A DNA stretch of 64,000 bases from Heterohyrax brucei (GCA_028571685.1 CM053143.1:139906829-139970828), one strand, 5' to 3'; positions 33,159 to 44,302 are shown, counted from the stretch's first letter. Notes: generated from the letters alone by a model not told the origin. Numbers and translations are program-made.

Positions 33159-34383
33159 TTCCTACTGCCTGAGGCTGTTTGCTAAAAGCAGAGCCTGAGA
33201 CAGTCATCTGAGTGCATGTGACTAACTGAGGGTTTAGTCTTGGGAAAAGGTGAGGAGGGCAGGAACTAAGCAAGGATTTGTTCTCAGCTGGGCTGTAGTT
33301 TTGGCCTGATTCCCAGGGGGGATCTGGAATATGAACTGTAGCACAGAGTCATCCCCCTTGAGGAAACAGATATACCTTTTGAACTTTCAAGTCTGTCAGT
33401 GACTGGTTGTCAGCAATCCTCTAAAGGAGCCAGAATGGTGGGTCTAAGCTCCCACTTGCTGAGGAAACTTCTCCAGAGAAGAGGATTCTGAGTCATTAGC
33501 AACTAACTCTCACAGCAGTAGGTTGCTTAAGCCCAGTAAAGGGAATCTCTGCAGGGCACTAGAAAGTTCTCTGCACATGTATTCTGAAGAATGATGATAG
33601 TTTTGGATGTGGGTTTTCAGTAGAACCTTTCCAGAAATTCATACACATCTGGAAAATTTTCTACAAGTATTCTGTTGACAGTATTCTTTTCCCTGGAACT
33701 CCTATTGTTCAGATGTTAGAGCTATTGGAGTGATTCTGTGGTATTTTCTTATCTGCCCTCTCCTATTTTCCCTCATTCTGTTCACTGTTTATCTTTATAT
33801 ATTTCTTTTAAATTTCTGTTTCCACTATGTTATTTGTAACTTATAGGACCTTGTCTTTGCTATGGTCTTGAATAGTATTCTGCTTTTGTTTTGTGCTTGC
33901 AGTATCTTTTTTCTTTGGGGATATGAATAAAAGCTTTTTTTTTCCTTCAGTTTTTCCTCATAGTCTCTATTTCCTCTAAATTGCTTTCTTCTGTTTGCTG
34001 ATTTGGTCCTGCATCTTTCATTATTGAGGCTTTTCTCTAGTGTGTCTCTATGTGTGTAATGTTCAAAAGCTAATAGGAAATTGCCTTGGTGGGACTCATC
34101 AACTGTGGGCTTCATGGTAGAGTGAATTAGCTGGACCATTTTCTGGGGGAACCCTATGATCTTTGTCTTTTCTTATGAGTTAACAAGATTCTACAGAGAA
34201 GACTCTTCTAATCTTCTGCATGGAGGATATAAACTTGATTTCTAGTGTATGGGGAACCAAAGGGGGGCGGTGACTGGTTAGGTTTAAACATTCAGTATGT
34301 AACCATTCATTGACTCTCCTATATTTATTACATTATCTACACCTTTAGATGTGCCTGTTATCGTTTAGTCTAGAGACTGTGTT

Positions 34384-35044
34384 TGTCTCAGTTATCTATT
34401 GCTGCTATAACAAAAATATGACAAGTGAATGGCTTTTAAAAAGAGAAATTTATTTTCTCACAGAAAAGGAGGCTAGAAGTCCAAATTCAGGGCATCAGCT
34501 CTAGGGGAAGGCTTTCTCTGCTGGTGCTGGAGGAAGGTGCTTGTCCTCAATCTTGCTCTGGAACGGCAGCTTCTGAGCCACAGACATCTGGAGTCCAAAG
34601 GATGAGCTCTATTCCCCATGCTTTGTTCCTGATGGTATGAAGTGCCCCTGTCTCTCCCCTCACTTCTGTCTTTTATATCCAGAGAGCTTGCCTCAACACA
34701 ATCCAAGCTTGTAGACTGAGTCCTGCTTCACTAATACAACTGCTGCCTGTTGTCCCTCATTAACATCATGCTGTTGTTGTTAGCTGTCATCAAGTCAGTT
34801 CTGACTTATAGTGATGCTATAGGTCAGAGTAGCACTGCCCCATCGAGTTTCCAAGGAGTGCCTGGTGGATTTGAACCGACTTCCTCTTGGTTAGCAGTTG
34901 TAGCACTTCACCACTATGTCACGAGGGTATCTTATTAACATCATATGGGCAAGATTTACAACCTATGGGAAAAATCACAACACCAGGAATCATGATGCAA
35001 CCAAACTGATACAGATATTTGAGGGTATAATTCTATGCACGACA
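34384..35044 (-). mobile_element. Solo LTR, MaLR-like, reverse, with nested SINE
   Basis: Starts 'tgtctcagttatctattgct', includes 'gaaatttattttctcacaga' and 'gctagaagtccaaattcagg', and ends 'ctatgcacgaca' (reverse of TGTCATGGA). The flanks 'gtgtt' and 'atgat' share three of five bases. It carries the AfroSINE at 34770-34933. Confidence 0.8.
34770..34933 (-). repeat. AfroSINE, reverse, with perfect 11-bp TSD
   Basis: Flanked by 'attaacatcat' at 34759-34769 and 34934-34944. Internal marks 'gagtttccaaggagtgcctg', 'gtggatttgaaccgacttcc' and 'cttggttagcagttgtagca'. It is younger than the LTR it interrupts. Confidence 0.95.
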
Positions 35045-35243
35045 ATGATTTATCTTTTCCAAAGACTAACCTCTGTCTTCTTCCATAAGGGGAAAGCCTA
35101 TCACCTTGTTCCATGGGCTAGGGGAGGAATAGTAGAGATCTGACAGGAACTCATGGCAACCCTGTGTATGTCCAAGTACACACCTGTGTTCCACAGAGCT
35201 TTCCGAGGTTGATTTTTCTGAAATAGATCATCAGGCCTTTCTT

Positions 35244-35852
35244 TTTTTTCTTTTCTTTTTATTGTGAATTAAGAACAGTTTTACAATCTATGTCATGTTG
35301 CCATATAACAGTCAGAACTCTCACCTCTATTCTATTCTAGCTGTCCATTCCTCCTCCACCCACATGACAGCACGCTTTCCCTTTTGTTCAGAACTTCTGG
35401 TGACCTTTTGATAAAGGTCTGGCCCTCCTCACCCAGTCAACTCAGCTCCAGCAAAGTGTCCCTCAGACAACCATGTGTACATTTTTAAAGGTTTGTTTGC
35501 CTCCAGTATCGCTTATGTTTTGTATGGTCCAGGTCAGTCTTTGTCTGGGGAGCTAGCCCTAGTACTGAATACAGTCTGGGGTTGCAGAGTCCAGGGATAA
35601 CACTCCCTGGAGGCCCTCCACTCAGGAGGACCATCAAGTGTGGTCTTTTGGTGGCATTCTAGCTCTGCCCTCTATCATCTGCTGTGTCTGGAGTTCTGTT
35701 CCACATACCCCATCCAGGCTGTCATCGGTGGTCGCAGGGCTCCATCTAGTTCTTCTGGTCCCGTGTTGAAATAGGTTATGGTTCATGTGGCACCTTCTGT
35801 CTGGTTGGTTCATATTTTTCTCCAGGTCCAAGTAGGTTGGGACCATTTTCAC
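35244..35852 (-). mobile_element. 5'-truncated L1 3' UTR, reverse, with 12-bp TSD
   Basis: Starts with a T/C-rich run and 'tttttattgtgaattaagaa' (reverse of an L1 3' end). It contains 'ctccatctagttcttctggt', the reverse of the shared 3' UTR motif. The flanks 'caggcctttctt' (35232-35243) and 'cagacctttctt' (35853-35864) differ at one base. Inserted into the AfroSINE. Confidence 0.9.
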
Positions 35853-35876
35853 CAGACCTTTCTTCTGTGGCCTCTC

Positions 35877-36029
35877 TAAACCTGTTGCTGTCAAGTTGAT
35901 TCCAATTTATGACGATGCTATAAGACAGAGTATAACTGCTCCATAGAGTTTTCAAGAAGCAGCTGGTGGATTCAAACTGTTGACGTTTTGGTTAGCAGCT
36001 GAGCTCTTAACCACTGAAACACCAGGGCT
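35877..36029 (-). repeat. AfroSINE nested in AfroSINE, reverse
   Basis: 'cctgttgctgtcaagttgat', 'ccatagagttttcaagaagc', 'ttttggttagcagctgagct', 'ccactgaaacaccagggctc'. The flanks 'gtggcctct' and 'gaggcatctct' look like an aged duplication. Confidence 0.88.
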
Positions 36030-36107
36030 CTGAGGCATCTCTAGATGAACTCAAACCTCCAAACTTTTAGTTAGCAGCTGAGTGCACTAATCATTTGCAC
36101 CAAACAG

Positions 36108-36955
36108 GAAAAAGTCTAACTGCTTCTAAAATAGATTTTCATTCAGTATCACTTGTGTTAGCCCTACCTTTCCCCCAGTTTCTGGAGATACCAATGCCTT
36201 CAGTTCTCACGCCTTTTATGGATTGAGCGTAAATTGTGTCTCTCTATTCTTCCCACTTCAGATTCAGCTTTCTTGGGTTTACTAATCGGCTTCTACTCAT
36301 TCATCTGCTTTTCAATTTCAAGAATTTTGTTGCTACTATCCCTTCTCTGATCTTCACTGTCTTATGTGTTCCTGCCTTTTTCCAGCCTTTCACTGTCAGT
36401 TTAGTGGAGGAAGCACAGGTTAAGGCATGTGTTCTACCCAATATGCTTAATTTAAATTCCCAGTGGAATCCTCTCTTCTTTCAGGGTGGATGCTTAGTCT
36501 CTTATTATTTATTTTCACTATTTTCTTCAGTAGTAAGGATTTTCCTCATAAACCAAGTCCTAACTAGTATGCATTTATATCAGGTATATGATTTTTTTCC
36601 GCTAAATATTTATACTGTGCTGCGCATTCAGCATTGTACTAGACCTGCAAAGATCTTATTTAGATGGGGAAATAAGACACACAAAACACAACAAACCATT
36701 GTTCTACTGTGTTAAAGAATTAATGACTAACTCACAGGTAACAGCAAAAGTAAAAGTAAATTGCATATTTAAATTCCACATTAATATTTTGCTAGTTCAC
36801 ATCATAATATAAGTTTTCGTCAGTCCACAAACACTTTCTGAGAGAAGGTCTGTTCACCATACACTTTAAAGATATGCCCCACTGTCAGGGAGTTGGCTGG
36901 AGCTAAAGCAACAGAAAAAGCTGTGGTGGTGGACTACAGAACTATTTCCCTCTTC
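36108..36955. other. Single-copy DNA holding a 159-codon frame
   Basis: A forward frame at 36236-36715 is the second longest in the window after the L1 frames of 263 and 185 codons at 22.3-29.5 kb. It is hydrophobic and leucine/phenylalanine-rich, as chance frames in AT-rich DNA often are. No domain or splice context is recognised. Confidence 0.4.
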
Positions 36956-36960
36956 TTCCT

Positions 36961-37477
36961 TGTTATGGATTGACTTGAGTCCCTCCTGAAACATGCATCA
37001 ACTTGGCTAGTCCATGATTCTCAGTAGAGTGTGGTTGTCTACCATTTTGTCATATTACATGATTTTCCTGTGTTGTAAATCTTCTCTCTGTGATAATGAG
37101 GCAGGATGAGTGGCAGGTATGTTAATGAGGCAGGGCTCAGTCTACAGGATTATGCTGAGTCTTAAATCAATCTCTTATAAGATATAAAAGAGAGAAGTCA
37201 GCAGAGAGACAGAGGGAGCTCCTACTACCAAAAATGGTAATGCCCTGAGCAGAGCATCTTATTTGGACTTGGGGGTGCCTGTGCTGAGAAGTGCCCAGTC
37301 CAAAGGAAGGTTGATGACAAGAATCTTCCTCTAGGGCTAACAGAGAAAGCTTTCTCTCAGAGCTGAGGCCCTGAATTTGAACTTCTATTCTACTAAATTG
37401 TGAGAGACTAAACTTCTGTTTGCTGAAGCCATACACTTGTGATATTTCTGTTATAGTCATCCTAGATAACTAAGACA
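36961..37477 (+). mobile_element. Solo LTR, MaLR-like, forward
   Basis: Starts TGTTATGGATTG, ends CTAAGACA; internal 'aacttggctagtccatgatt' and 'gatattaaaa'-type text ('agatataaaagagagaag', a TATA-like box). The flanks 'ttcct' (36956-36960) and 'ttctt' (37478-37482) fit a 5-bp duplication with one change. Confidence 0.85.
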
Positions 37478-37989
37478 TTCTTCTTCACCCCCAGACGGTT
37501 AGTCATAAAAAGAAACATGCCTATAATCAGAAGAAGGAAAGTTCAGAAGGAGAATGATAAAGGCAATAACCTCTAAATACCTGCTGTCAGTACTCTGCCC
37601 ATGTTGTCTTAGTGTGTACACCTGAGGCTGCTAGCTACAAATATCTGCAACTCTATTCCTTTTTACACAACTGCAAGATCAAGCTCAACTTGTGTACAGA
37701 TATACCAAAGAGTTAACACCCTTGGGAATCAGCTGTCAATCAATGACTGATGAGGGTACCAGTTTCCTACCCTCTCAGTTGGGATAAACTTCAGGCATGT
37801 TGTGTTTACCAGCCATCTGTTATCTTGTCTTACTGTGGTGACTTGTGTGTTGCTGTGATGCCAGCAGCTGTGTTGCCAGTGTTTAAATACCATCCTGGTC
37901 ATACATGGTGGACAGGTTTCAATGGCACTTCTAAGCTAAGACAGACTAGGAAAAGTACCAGGGAATTTACTTTAAAAATAGCCAGTGAA

Positions 37990-38822
37990 CTACACCATGA
38001 GCTAAAAGGTTTTCTAAATTCAACCCAATATTTCAAGGGACAGAGTAGCAGTGATGGGGGCCTGGGGACCATGCTTTCATGGGATATTGAGGTCGATTGG
38101 CATAACTAGTCTTTTTCCAAGAAGAGTCTTCTACACCCCATAATGGTGAGTGGCATCTGGGATCTTACAAGCTGCCGTTCAAGAAACATTATATTAATTG
38201 GTCCTGAAATAGATGACAACTAAGACATCAGAGACACGAGAAAAAATGAGCCCAGGAGACAGAAGGGCCCATGTAATTGGGTGACTGCATCAGCACAGGA
38301 CCAGAAGAACCAGATGGTGCCCAGTCACCACCACAGACAGCCCTGATAAGGGACACAATGTAGAGTCTCTGATGTAGTATGAGAAAAAGGGGTGTACAGA
38401 TCTAGAACTCTATTAAAAGACCAGACTTGATGGTCTAACAACCTAGAACATCCCTTGAGTACCTGCCCCCTGGACTTGCTGCTAGCCCAGAGCTGAAACC
38501 AGTACTGAAGCCAACACTTCAGACAAAGAGTGGACTGGACTTTGGGACACAAAGGGATGTATATGGCATGTGTACTTTATGGTTTAATACATGTATATGA
38601 GGCTGTCCTACTGGTTTATTTTTAGAGGGGAGAGGAGAGGGTGGAGAGGGAGGGACAAGTGCTGGTTGAGTGGATACCGGAAGTAAAGAGTGAAAAAGAA
38701 GAGTGTGCTGTTGCAGGGTGAGGTGATCAGAGAGAGATACAGAGAGGTGAGTGCTTAGGGTTGTATACAGAAAATTGACTTGGGTTGTAAACTTTCACTT
38801 AATCACAATAAAATAATTTTTA
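37990..38822 (+). mobile_element. 5'-truncated L1, forward, inside the RTE
   Basis: Carries the shared L1 3' UTR ('gagtggcatctgggatctta', 'ggaccagaagaaccagatgg') and the end 'ttgtaaactttcacttaatc', 'acaataaaataa'. RTE sequence is duplicated at its edges: 'aaaaatagccagtgaa' (37974-37989) and 'aaaaattagtcagtgaa' (38823-38839). This fixes the insertion and shows the RTE came first. Confidence 0.92.
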
Positions 38823-40357
38823 AAAAATTAGTCAGTGAAAACCTTATGACTAACAGTGGAACACTGTCTGATACACTGATGAAAGATGAGCCCCTGTTGG
38901 AAGAGACTCAAAAGACGATTGGAGAAGCGCTGCTTCCTCCAGGAAAAGGCAATCTTAATGATGTGGGTGGAGCAAAGCTTTTGGAACTTCTTTTCCTAGT
39001 GTAACATGACTCAAAATGAGAAAAGACAGCAGGCAAACATTCATTAACAGTTTCAATGAGAAATGTACAAAGTATGAAACCAGAAAGCTGTCAAAAATGA
39101 AACAGACGACATAAAGATTGGTATCCTGGGAATTATTGAGCTGAAGTGAAATGGTACTGGCCATTTTGAATTAGACAGTCATATAGTCTACTGTGCCAGG
39201 GATGGCAACCTAAAGAGGAATAACATCACATTTATTGTCAAAAAGAACATAGCAAGACCTATCTTGAAGTACAGTGCTGTCAGTGACAGGCTTCTGTTCA
39301 TACTCCTACAAGTAAGATCAGTTAATACGACTATTACTCAAATTTATGCACCAATCACCATGCCAAAGATGAAGAAATTGAATATTTTCCCCCAACTTCT
39401 GCAGTTTGAAATTGATCAAACATGCAGTGAAGATACATTGACAATTACATATGATTTGAATGCAAAAATTGAAAACAAGGGAGGATCAGTAGTTGGAAAA
39501 TATGGCCTTGATGAAAGAAACAATGTGAACATCACATGATAGAATTATGCAGGGACAGTGACCTAGTCATTGGGAATAGCTTTCGTCAATAACGTAAGTG
39601 AAGACTATGTACAGAAACCTCACCAGTGCAATACACGGGAATCGAATCAACTGTGTCTGTGGAAAAAGACAATGGAGAAACTCAGTGTCAACAGTCAGAA
39701 CAAGGCCAGGGACCTGATTGTCGAACAGACTATTAGTTGATCATACGCAACTTCATATCCCACCTGAATTTAGAGATCATCTCAATAGTAGACTGGATGC
39801 AGTGAACACTAATGACTGATGCCCAGATGAGTTGTGGGGTGACATCAAGGACGTCACATATGAAGAAAGAAAGAGATCATTAAAAAGACAGAAAAGACCA
39901 ACATGGATGTCAGAAGAGACTCTGAAACTTGCTCTTGAATGTAGAGTAGCTAAAGTGAACAAAAGAAGTGATGGAATAGAAGAACTAAGCAGATTTCAAA
40001 AGGCAGTTTAAGAAGATAAAGTAAAGCATTATAATGACATGTTCTCAGATCTGAAGGTGGAAAACCAAAAGAGAAGAACACTTTTGGTATTTCTCACGCT
40101 GAGAGAATGTAATAAAAAATTCAAGGCTCAAGTTGAAATACTAAAGAATTCCACGGGCAAAATAATGACTGAGGCAGGAAGCATCAAAAGAAAACGGAAG
40201 GAACGCAAAGTATCACAGTGTTGAAAAGAACTGGTCAATGTTTAACCACATCTGAAGGTAGCATACGATCAAGAACTAAAAGTACTGAAGAAAAAGTCCA
40301 GACTGCACTGAAGTCACTGCCGAATAACAAGATTTCAGAAATTGATGGAATACCAGT

Positions 40358-40864
40358 TGTCATGGATTGAATTGTGTCCCCTCAAAAATATGTGTAGAAA
40401 TTTGACTGGGTTTGATTACCAGCATTGTGTGATTTGCCCTCCACTGTGTGATTTTCCTATGCTGTAAGTTAAAGAGAATTAGGGTGGGACTTAAATCCCT
40501 TCATAAGGTCACCTCCCTGCTCCACTGTAAAGGGGTTTCCCTGGAGTGTGACTTGCACCACCTTTTACCCTACAAGGGGTAAAAGGAAAGAGAAGCAAGC
40601 AGAGAACTGAGAACCTCACACCGTCAAGAAGAAGCACTGGGAGTAGAGTGTGGCCTTCAGACCCGAGGTTCCTGCACCAATATGTTCCCTGACCAAAGAC
40701 TAATACAACACAAGAACTTTCCTCTAGGAAAGAAAGGAGAAGGAAAGTCTTCTCCTGGAGCAGACACCCTTGTAGACTACTAGACAGTGTAAGAATAAAC
40801 TTTTCTTTTTGAAGCCATCCACTTGGTGGTATTTCTGTTAGAGCAGTACCAGATGACTGAAAAA
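40358..40864 (+). mobile_element. Solo LTR, MaLR-like, forward, inside the RTE
   Basis: Starts TGTCATGGATTG; its end matches the family end CTAAGACA with mutations. 'ccagt' (40353-40357) and 'tcaat' (40865-40869) are compatible with a duplicated 'ccaat' of the RTE, whose sequence continues as 'tgagatgtttcagtaaatgg'. The AATAAA lies in 'gtaagaataaacttttcttt'. Confidence 0.85.
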
Positions 40865-41039
40865 TCAATTGAGATGTTTCAGTAAATGGATGCAATACTG
40901 TAAGTACTTACTCTTCTGTGCCAAGAAATTTGGAAGACAGTTACATGGTCAACTGACTAGAAGAGATTCATGTGTGTACACATTCCAGAAAAAGGTGATC
41001 CAAAAGAATGTGGAAATTATTGAACGATCCTAAACATCA

Positions 41040-41208
41040 CCAAAACCCTTAAAACCCATTGCTGTTCAGTCAATTCTGACTCACAGGTAACCTACTGGAC
41101 AAGGTAGAACTTCCCCATAGTGTTTCCAAGGAGCAGTTGGTGGGTTTGAACTGCCGATCTTTTTGGTTAGCAAATGAGCTCTTGACCACTGTGTCACCAT
41201 GGCTCACG
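41040..41208 (-). repeat. AfroSINE, reverse, inside the RTE
   Basis: 'ttaaaacccattgctgttca', 'gtgtttccaaggagcagttg', 'ggtttgaactgccgatcttt', 'ctgtgtcaccatggctcac'. RTE sequence resumes as 'ttaaattttgctgaagatca'. Confidence 0.9.
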
Positions 41209-42415
41209 TAGTATCACACAAAAGTTAAATTTTGCTGAAGATCATTCAAAAGCAGTTGCAACAATACATTAATAGGGAGTTACAAGAAATTCAAGCTAGA
41301 TTAAGAAGTCATGGGAAGAGGGATGTCATTGCTAATATAAGGTGAATCTTGACTGAAAACAGAGAATACCAGAAGATGTTTACCTGTGTTTTATTGACTA
41401 TACAAAGGGACCCAACTGTGTGGATCATAACAAATTAACATTACAAAGAGTAGAATTTCAGAACACTTAATTATGCTCATGAGGACCCTGTATAGAGACC
41501 AAGAGGCAGTCATAGGAAGAAGAGACCGCATGGTTTAAACCAAGAAAAACATGCATCAGGGTCATATCTTTCTCCCATACTTATTCGAACTCTTTTCTGA
41601 GCAAAGAATCTGAGACAATAGACTTTATGAAGAATTTAGCACCAGGATTGGAAGGAAGACTGATTAACCTGTGACATGCACATGACTCAACCTTCCTTGA
41701 AGAAAGTAAAGAGGACATGAAACATTGTCAAAGGACATAATCAAAGACTACAACCTTCAATATGGATTAAAGCTCAGTGCAAGGAGGATAAAAATTCTCA
41801 TAACCAGACTGATAAGAAACATTATGATAAGTGAAGAAAACACTGAAGTTGTCAAGAATTTCATTTTACTTGTATCCGTAATCAACGCCCATGAAAACAG
41901 GAGTCAAGAAATGAGACAACGTGTTGTGTCGGCAAATATGCTGCAAAAGACTGTTTTAAAGTATGGTAAAAAAAAGATGTCACCTTCAGGATTAAGATAC
42001 ACTGGATTCAAGTCAAGCTGGACAATGAATAAGAAAGACTGAAGAATTGATCCCTTTGAATTATGGTTTTGGCAAAAATTACTGTATATGCCACAGACTG
42101 TCAATAGAACAAACACATCTGTCTTGGAAGAAGTACAGTGAGAATGCTCCTTTGAAGCAAGATTGGCAAGACTTATTGCACATATATTTTTAACATGATA
42201 TCGGTAGAAATCAGTCCCTAGAGGATGACACTGTGTTTAGTAAAGCAGAGGGTCAGTGAAAGAGGAAGACGCTCAACAAATTTGAAGCAGTGGCTGCAAC
42301 AAAGGGCTCAAACAGCAACATTTGTGAAGACAGTGTAGGACTGGACAGGTTTTGTTCTGTTTTAGTTAGGGCTGCTGTGAATCAGAATTGACTTGACTGC
42401 ACCTAATAACAATAG

Positions 42416-43178
42416 CAGCTTGTTTTGTATGATCTCTGAGAGTTCCCCTGAGGATTGCATCCCAATTTCCCACCATAGTAATTTACTGAATAATGAAACT
42501 TTGTCCCTATGTTTGTGTCCTAAGTAAACTACTTGTGCTCAAATTCTTTTCTTGTGAAATTTACTCCGAGACTTGCCCTAAAGAATCATATCTCAATCAG
42601 GTCATGACCTTACTTTGAGCTTTAAAAAATTAAATGAACCAGCCAAGCCAAGTGTCGTCACTCAAGAGATACATAAAGAGATAGCTGCCCCAGGCACAGA
42701 GAACAGTGGAATAACCCAACGTGCAACCAATGCTAAGGTTTCTTTTCACAGTTACAACCTGGAGCTAGAAAGGGTTTAAATGTGAATGTATTAAATCTCC
42801 TACTCAGCATTAGAACTACCCATTCTAAGGATCACTGATCAGTGGTGACCCCAGCCCCTGTTCAAATACTGCAAAACGCCATGCAACACCCGAAGACACC
42901 AATCTTTTACGTTGAAGTACCTATCTTGGTTCAACTGTGGTATATTCTAGAAAAGAAGATATCAAAAGAGTTCAAGGCATATGAGTGGCTATCAGAAGAG
43001 AATTTAAACCTATGTGTGTAAGAATACCAGTAAGAACTAACTTTGACAAACACTGCCAAATCATTAAAGCAATCATTAAGCTTAGCTGTTTCTTTGATAA
43101 TGAATTGCTGAAGCATTTTCTCCTCTACTTTTTAATCTTCCTGTTTTCCCTAGATAGAAATATTCTTCTCCCCACCTT
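42416..43178. other. Anonymous single-copy DNA
   Basis: No repeat or exon recognised. Frames of 60-70 codons only. Confidence 0.4.
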
Positions 43179-43179
43179 A

Positions 43180-43312
43180 CTCTGGTGGTACAGTGGTTAA
43201 GAGCTATGATTGCTAGCCAAAAGGTCAACAATTTGAGTCCACCAGGAACCCCTTGGACACTCTCTTGGGGCGGTCACTGTGAGTGGGAATCAACTAAACA
43301 GGAACTTGTTTC
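43180..43312 (+). repeat. AfroSINE, forward
   Basis: 'ctggtggtacagtggttaag', 'agctatgattgctagccaaa', 'aggtcaacaatttgagtcca', 'ccaggaaccccttggacact'; tail runs into a TC-rich simple repeat at about 43308-43326. Confidence 0.9.
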
Positions 43313-43707
43313 TTTCTCTCTCTCTTCATTAGCAAGTATCTTCTCTGTTTGAATGAGCGTCTCCTGACAGCTACTCAGTAGATTCTGTTGACACTCAATA
43401 AACAGTAAACATTTTGAATAGTACATGTCCACTGCTAGTCACATAAGCCACATTAGAGACTCTTTATTACAGAGTCTCACCCCCTAGATAAACAAAGAAA
43501 AACTAAGAAGTAGTGTCAATACTCAATTTATTGCCAGAAACAGGAGCTGCTTATACCAAGTACAGCAGCAAGTCCAGTCTTCTCTAGAAGATGCTAGATA
43601 GAACTCTGGGCTGTTTGCCATCCTTCTCTTCTCCTCTATCCCATACTTCCCCTCCTCTCCCCCTAACACAGAAGCATTCAGAACCACTGAAAAAGTCTGA
43701 GGTTGTA

Positions 43708-44302
43708 CAAGGTCTGACAATTAAGTCCAGGAACTTAATTGTTCTAAGTGTTACATTACCTCAATGCTGAATACATCTATGATCACCTTCGAAGTATTCT
43801 CTTTGAGAAGCTATGCACTGGCATCAGTGCCTAGTCTACCCTTCAAAGCAATGTTGGAACAGTTTCTCGGAATGGCCATTGCACATGGTGACAAGGTGGC
43901 AAGTTTGCAAACTTAATTGTATAGTTGTCTGTGACAAGTTTGCAAACTTAACTGTATAGTTGTCTCTCAGGGAGTTTTTAGCTAGCAAACAAATAACTGT
44001 ATTGGAACACCCTCCCTATTCACCTGATCTGACCCCTAATGACTCTTTCTTTACTTGAAGATAAAGAAAATGTTGAAAGGAAGACATTCTGATGACATCA
44101 GGACATCAAGGGTAATACTATGACAGCTCTGATAGCCATTCCAGACGGAATCCCAAAATTGCTCTGAAGGGTGGACTGGGCACTGGCATCAGTGCATAGC
44201 TTCCCAAGGGGAGGACTTCAAAGGTGACCACAGTGATATTCAGCTATGAGGTGTGTAGCACTTTTTCTAGGATGAGTTCACCAGCTTAACTGGTAGTCCT
44301 TG
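43708..44302 (+). mobile_element. Mariner-like foldback element
   Basis: Ends are inverted: 'caaggtctgacaattaagtc' at the left matches the reverse complement of the right end ('cttaactggtagtccttg'). A TA (43706-43707) sits at the left as expected for Tc1/mariner; the right TA has decayed. The inverted similarity extends inward about 170 bases (left 'gctatgcactggcatcagtg', right 'ggcatcagtgcatagc'). The middle holds a transposase remnant reading PYSPDLTPND at 44013-44042, like the conserved mariner YSPDLAPSD box. No intact transposase is present. Confidence 0.8.
43900..43969. repeat. 35-base tandem duplication within the mariner
   Basis: Two adjacent units, each beginning 'caagtttgcaaacttaa', with period 35 and very few differences. 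The unit resembles a mariner terminal sequence. Confidence 0.85.

Larger units (their letters stand above)
32440..34330 (-). mobile_element. Degenerate LINE-like region, reverse, with nested SINE
   Basis: Poly-pyrimidine text such as 'ttctcaaaatgtctttggtt', 'ttgtcttctagcttctagtg' and 'gaactcctattgttcagatg' (33698) has the general order of an old reverse L1/HAL1-like body. Divergence is high and the family and limits are uncertain. An AfroSINE sits at 32995-33130. 33140-33560 is not obviously part of it. Confidence 0.35.
35146..36107 (-). repeat. AfroSINE, long variant, reverse, split by two insertions
   Basis: Pieces at 35146-35243 ('ggaactcatggcaaccctgt', 'gaaatagatcatcaggcctt'), about 35853-35876 ('cagacctttcttctgtggcc') and about 36030-36107 ('gaggcatctctagatgaact', 'caaacctccaaacttttagt', 'tagcagctgagtgcactaat') join into one element once the L1 and second SINE are removed. 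Confidence 0.85.
38823..42050 (+). pseudogene. RTE ORF (endonuclease-reverse transcriptase), inactivated
   Basis: Recognisable segments: an endonuclease part with ELK.TG.GHFE at about 39140 and ITQIYAPITM..., then YDLNAK, ENKGGSVVGKYGLDERN in the frame 39264-39539. The linker (ENQKRR..., SIKRKRKE) is at 40039-40224. RT parts around 41.36-41.60 kb include CFIDY and VDHNKLT. The catalytic box is at 41675-41686, where the codons read H-A-H-D rather than Y-A-D-D, so the enzyme is dead. The frame 41725-42042 holds the post-RT region (KDYNLQYGLKLS, KNFILLVSVINAHENR). Many frameshifts and three insertions break it. Confidence 0.82.
37620..42414 (+). mobile_element. RTE/BovB-like LINE, forward, with three insertions
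   Basis: This is a non-LTR retrotransposon of about 3.3 kb after removal of the L1 (37990-38822), LTR (40358-40864) and AfroSINE (41040-41208). The 5' region includes 'acatggtggacaggtttcaa' and 'aagacagactaggaaaagta'. The endonuclease-to-RT region follows, and it ends 'gaatcagaattgacttgact', 'gcacctaataacaatag'. The 3' end is clear; the 5' limit is a guess between the preceding LTR and about 37840. RTE-clade elements encode an apurinic-type endonuclease and reverse transcriptase in one ORF. Confidence 0.85.

Noticed and set aside
36236-36715. 159-codon forward frame
   Set aside because: Hydrophobic Leu/Phe-rich translation typical of chance frames in T-rich DNA; no domain, signal logic or splice context.
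37750-38109. 119-codon forward frame as a possible gene
   Set aside because: It crosses the junction of the RTE 5' region and an inserted L1, so it is not a host ORF.
43900-43969. Regulatory tandem repeat
   Set aside because: Only two units, and both resemble mariner terminal sequence, so it is explained by the transposon.
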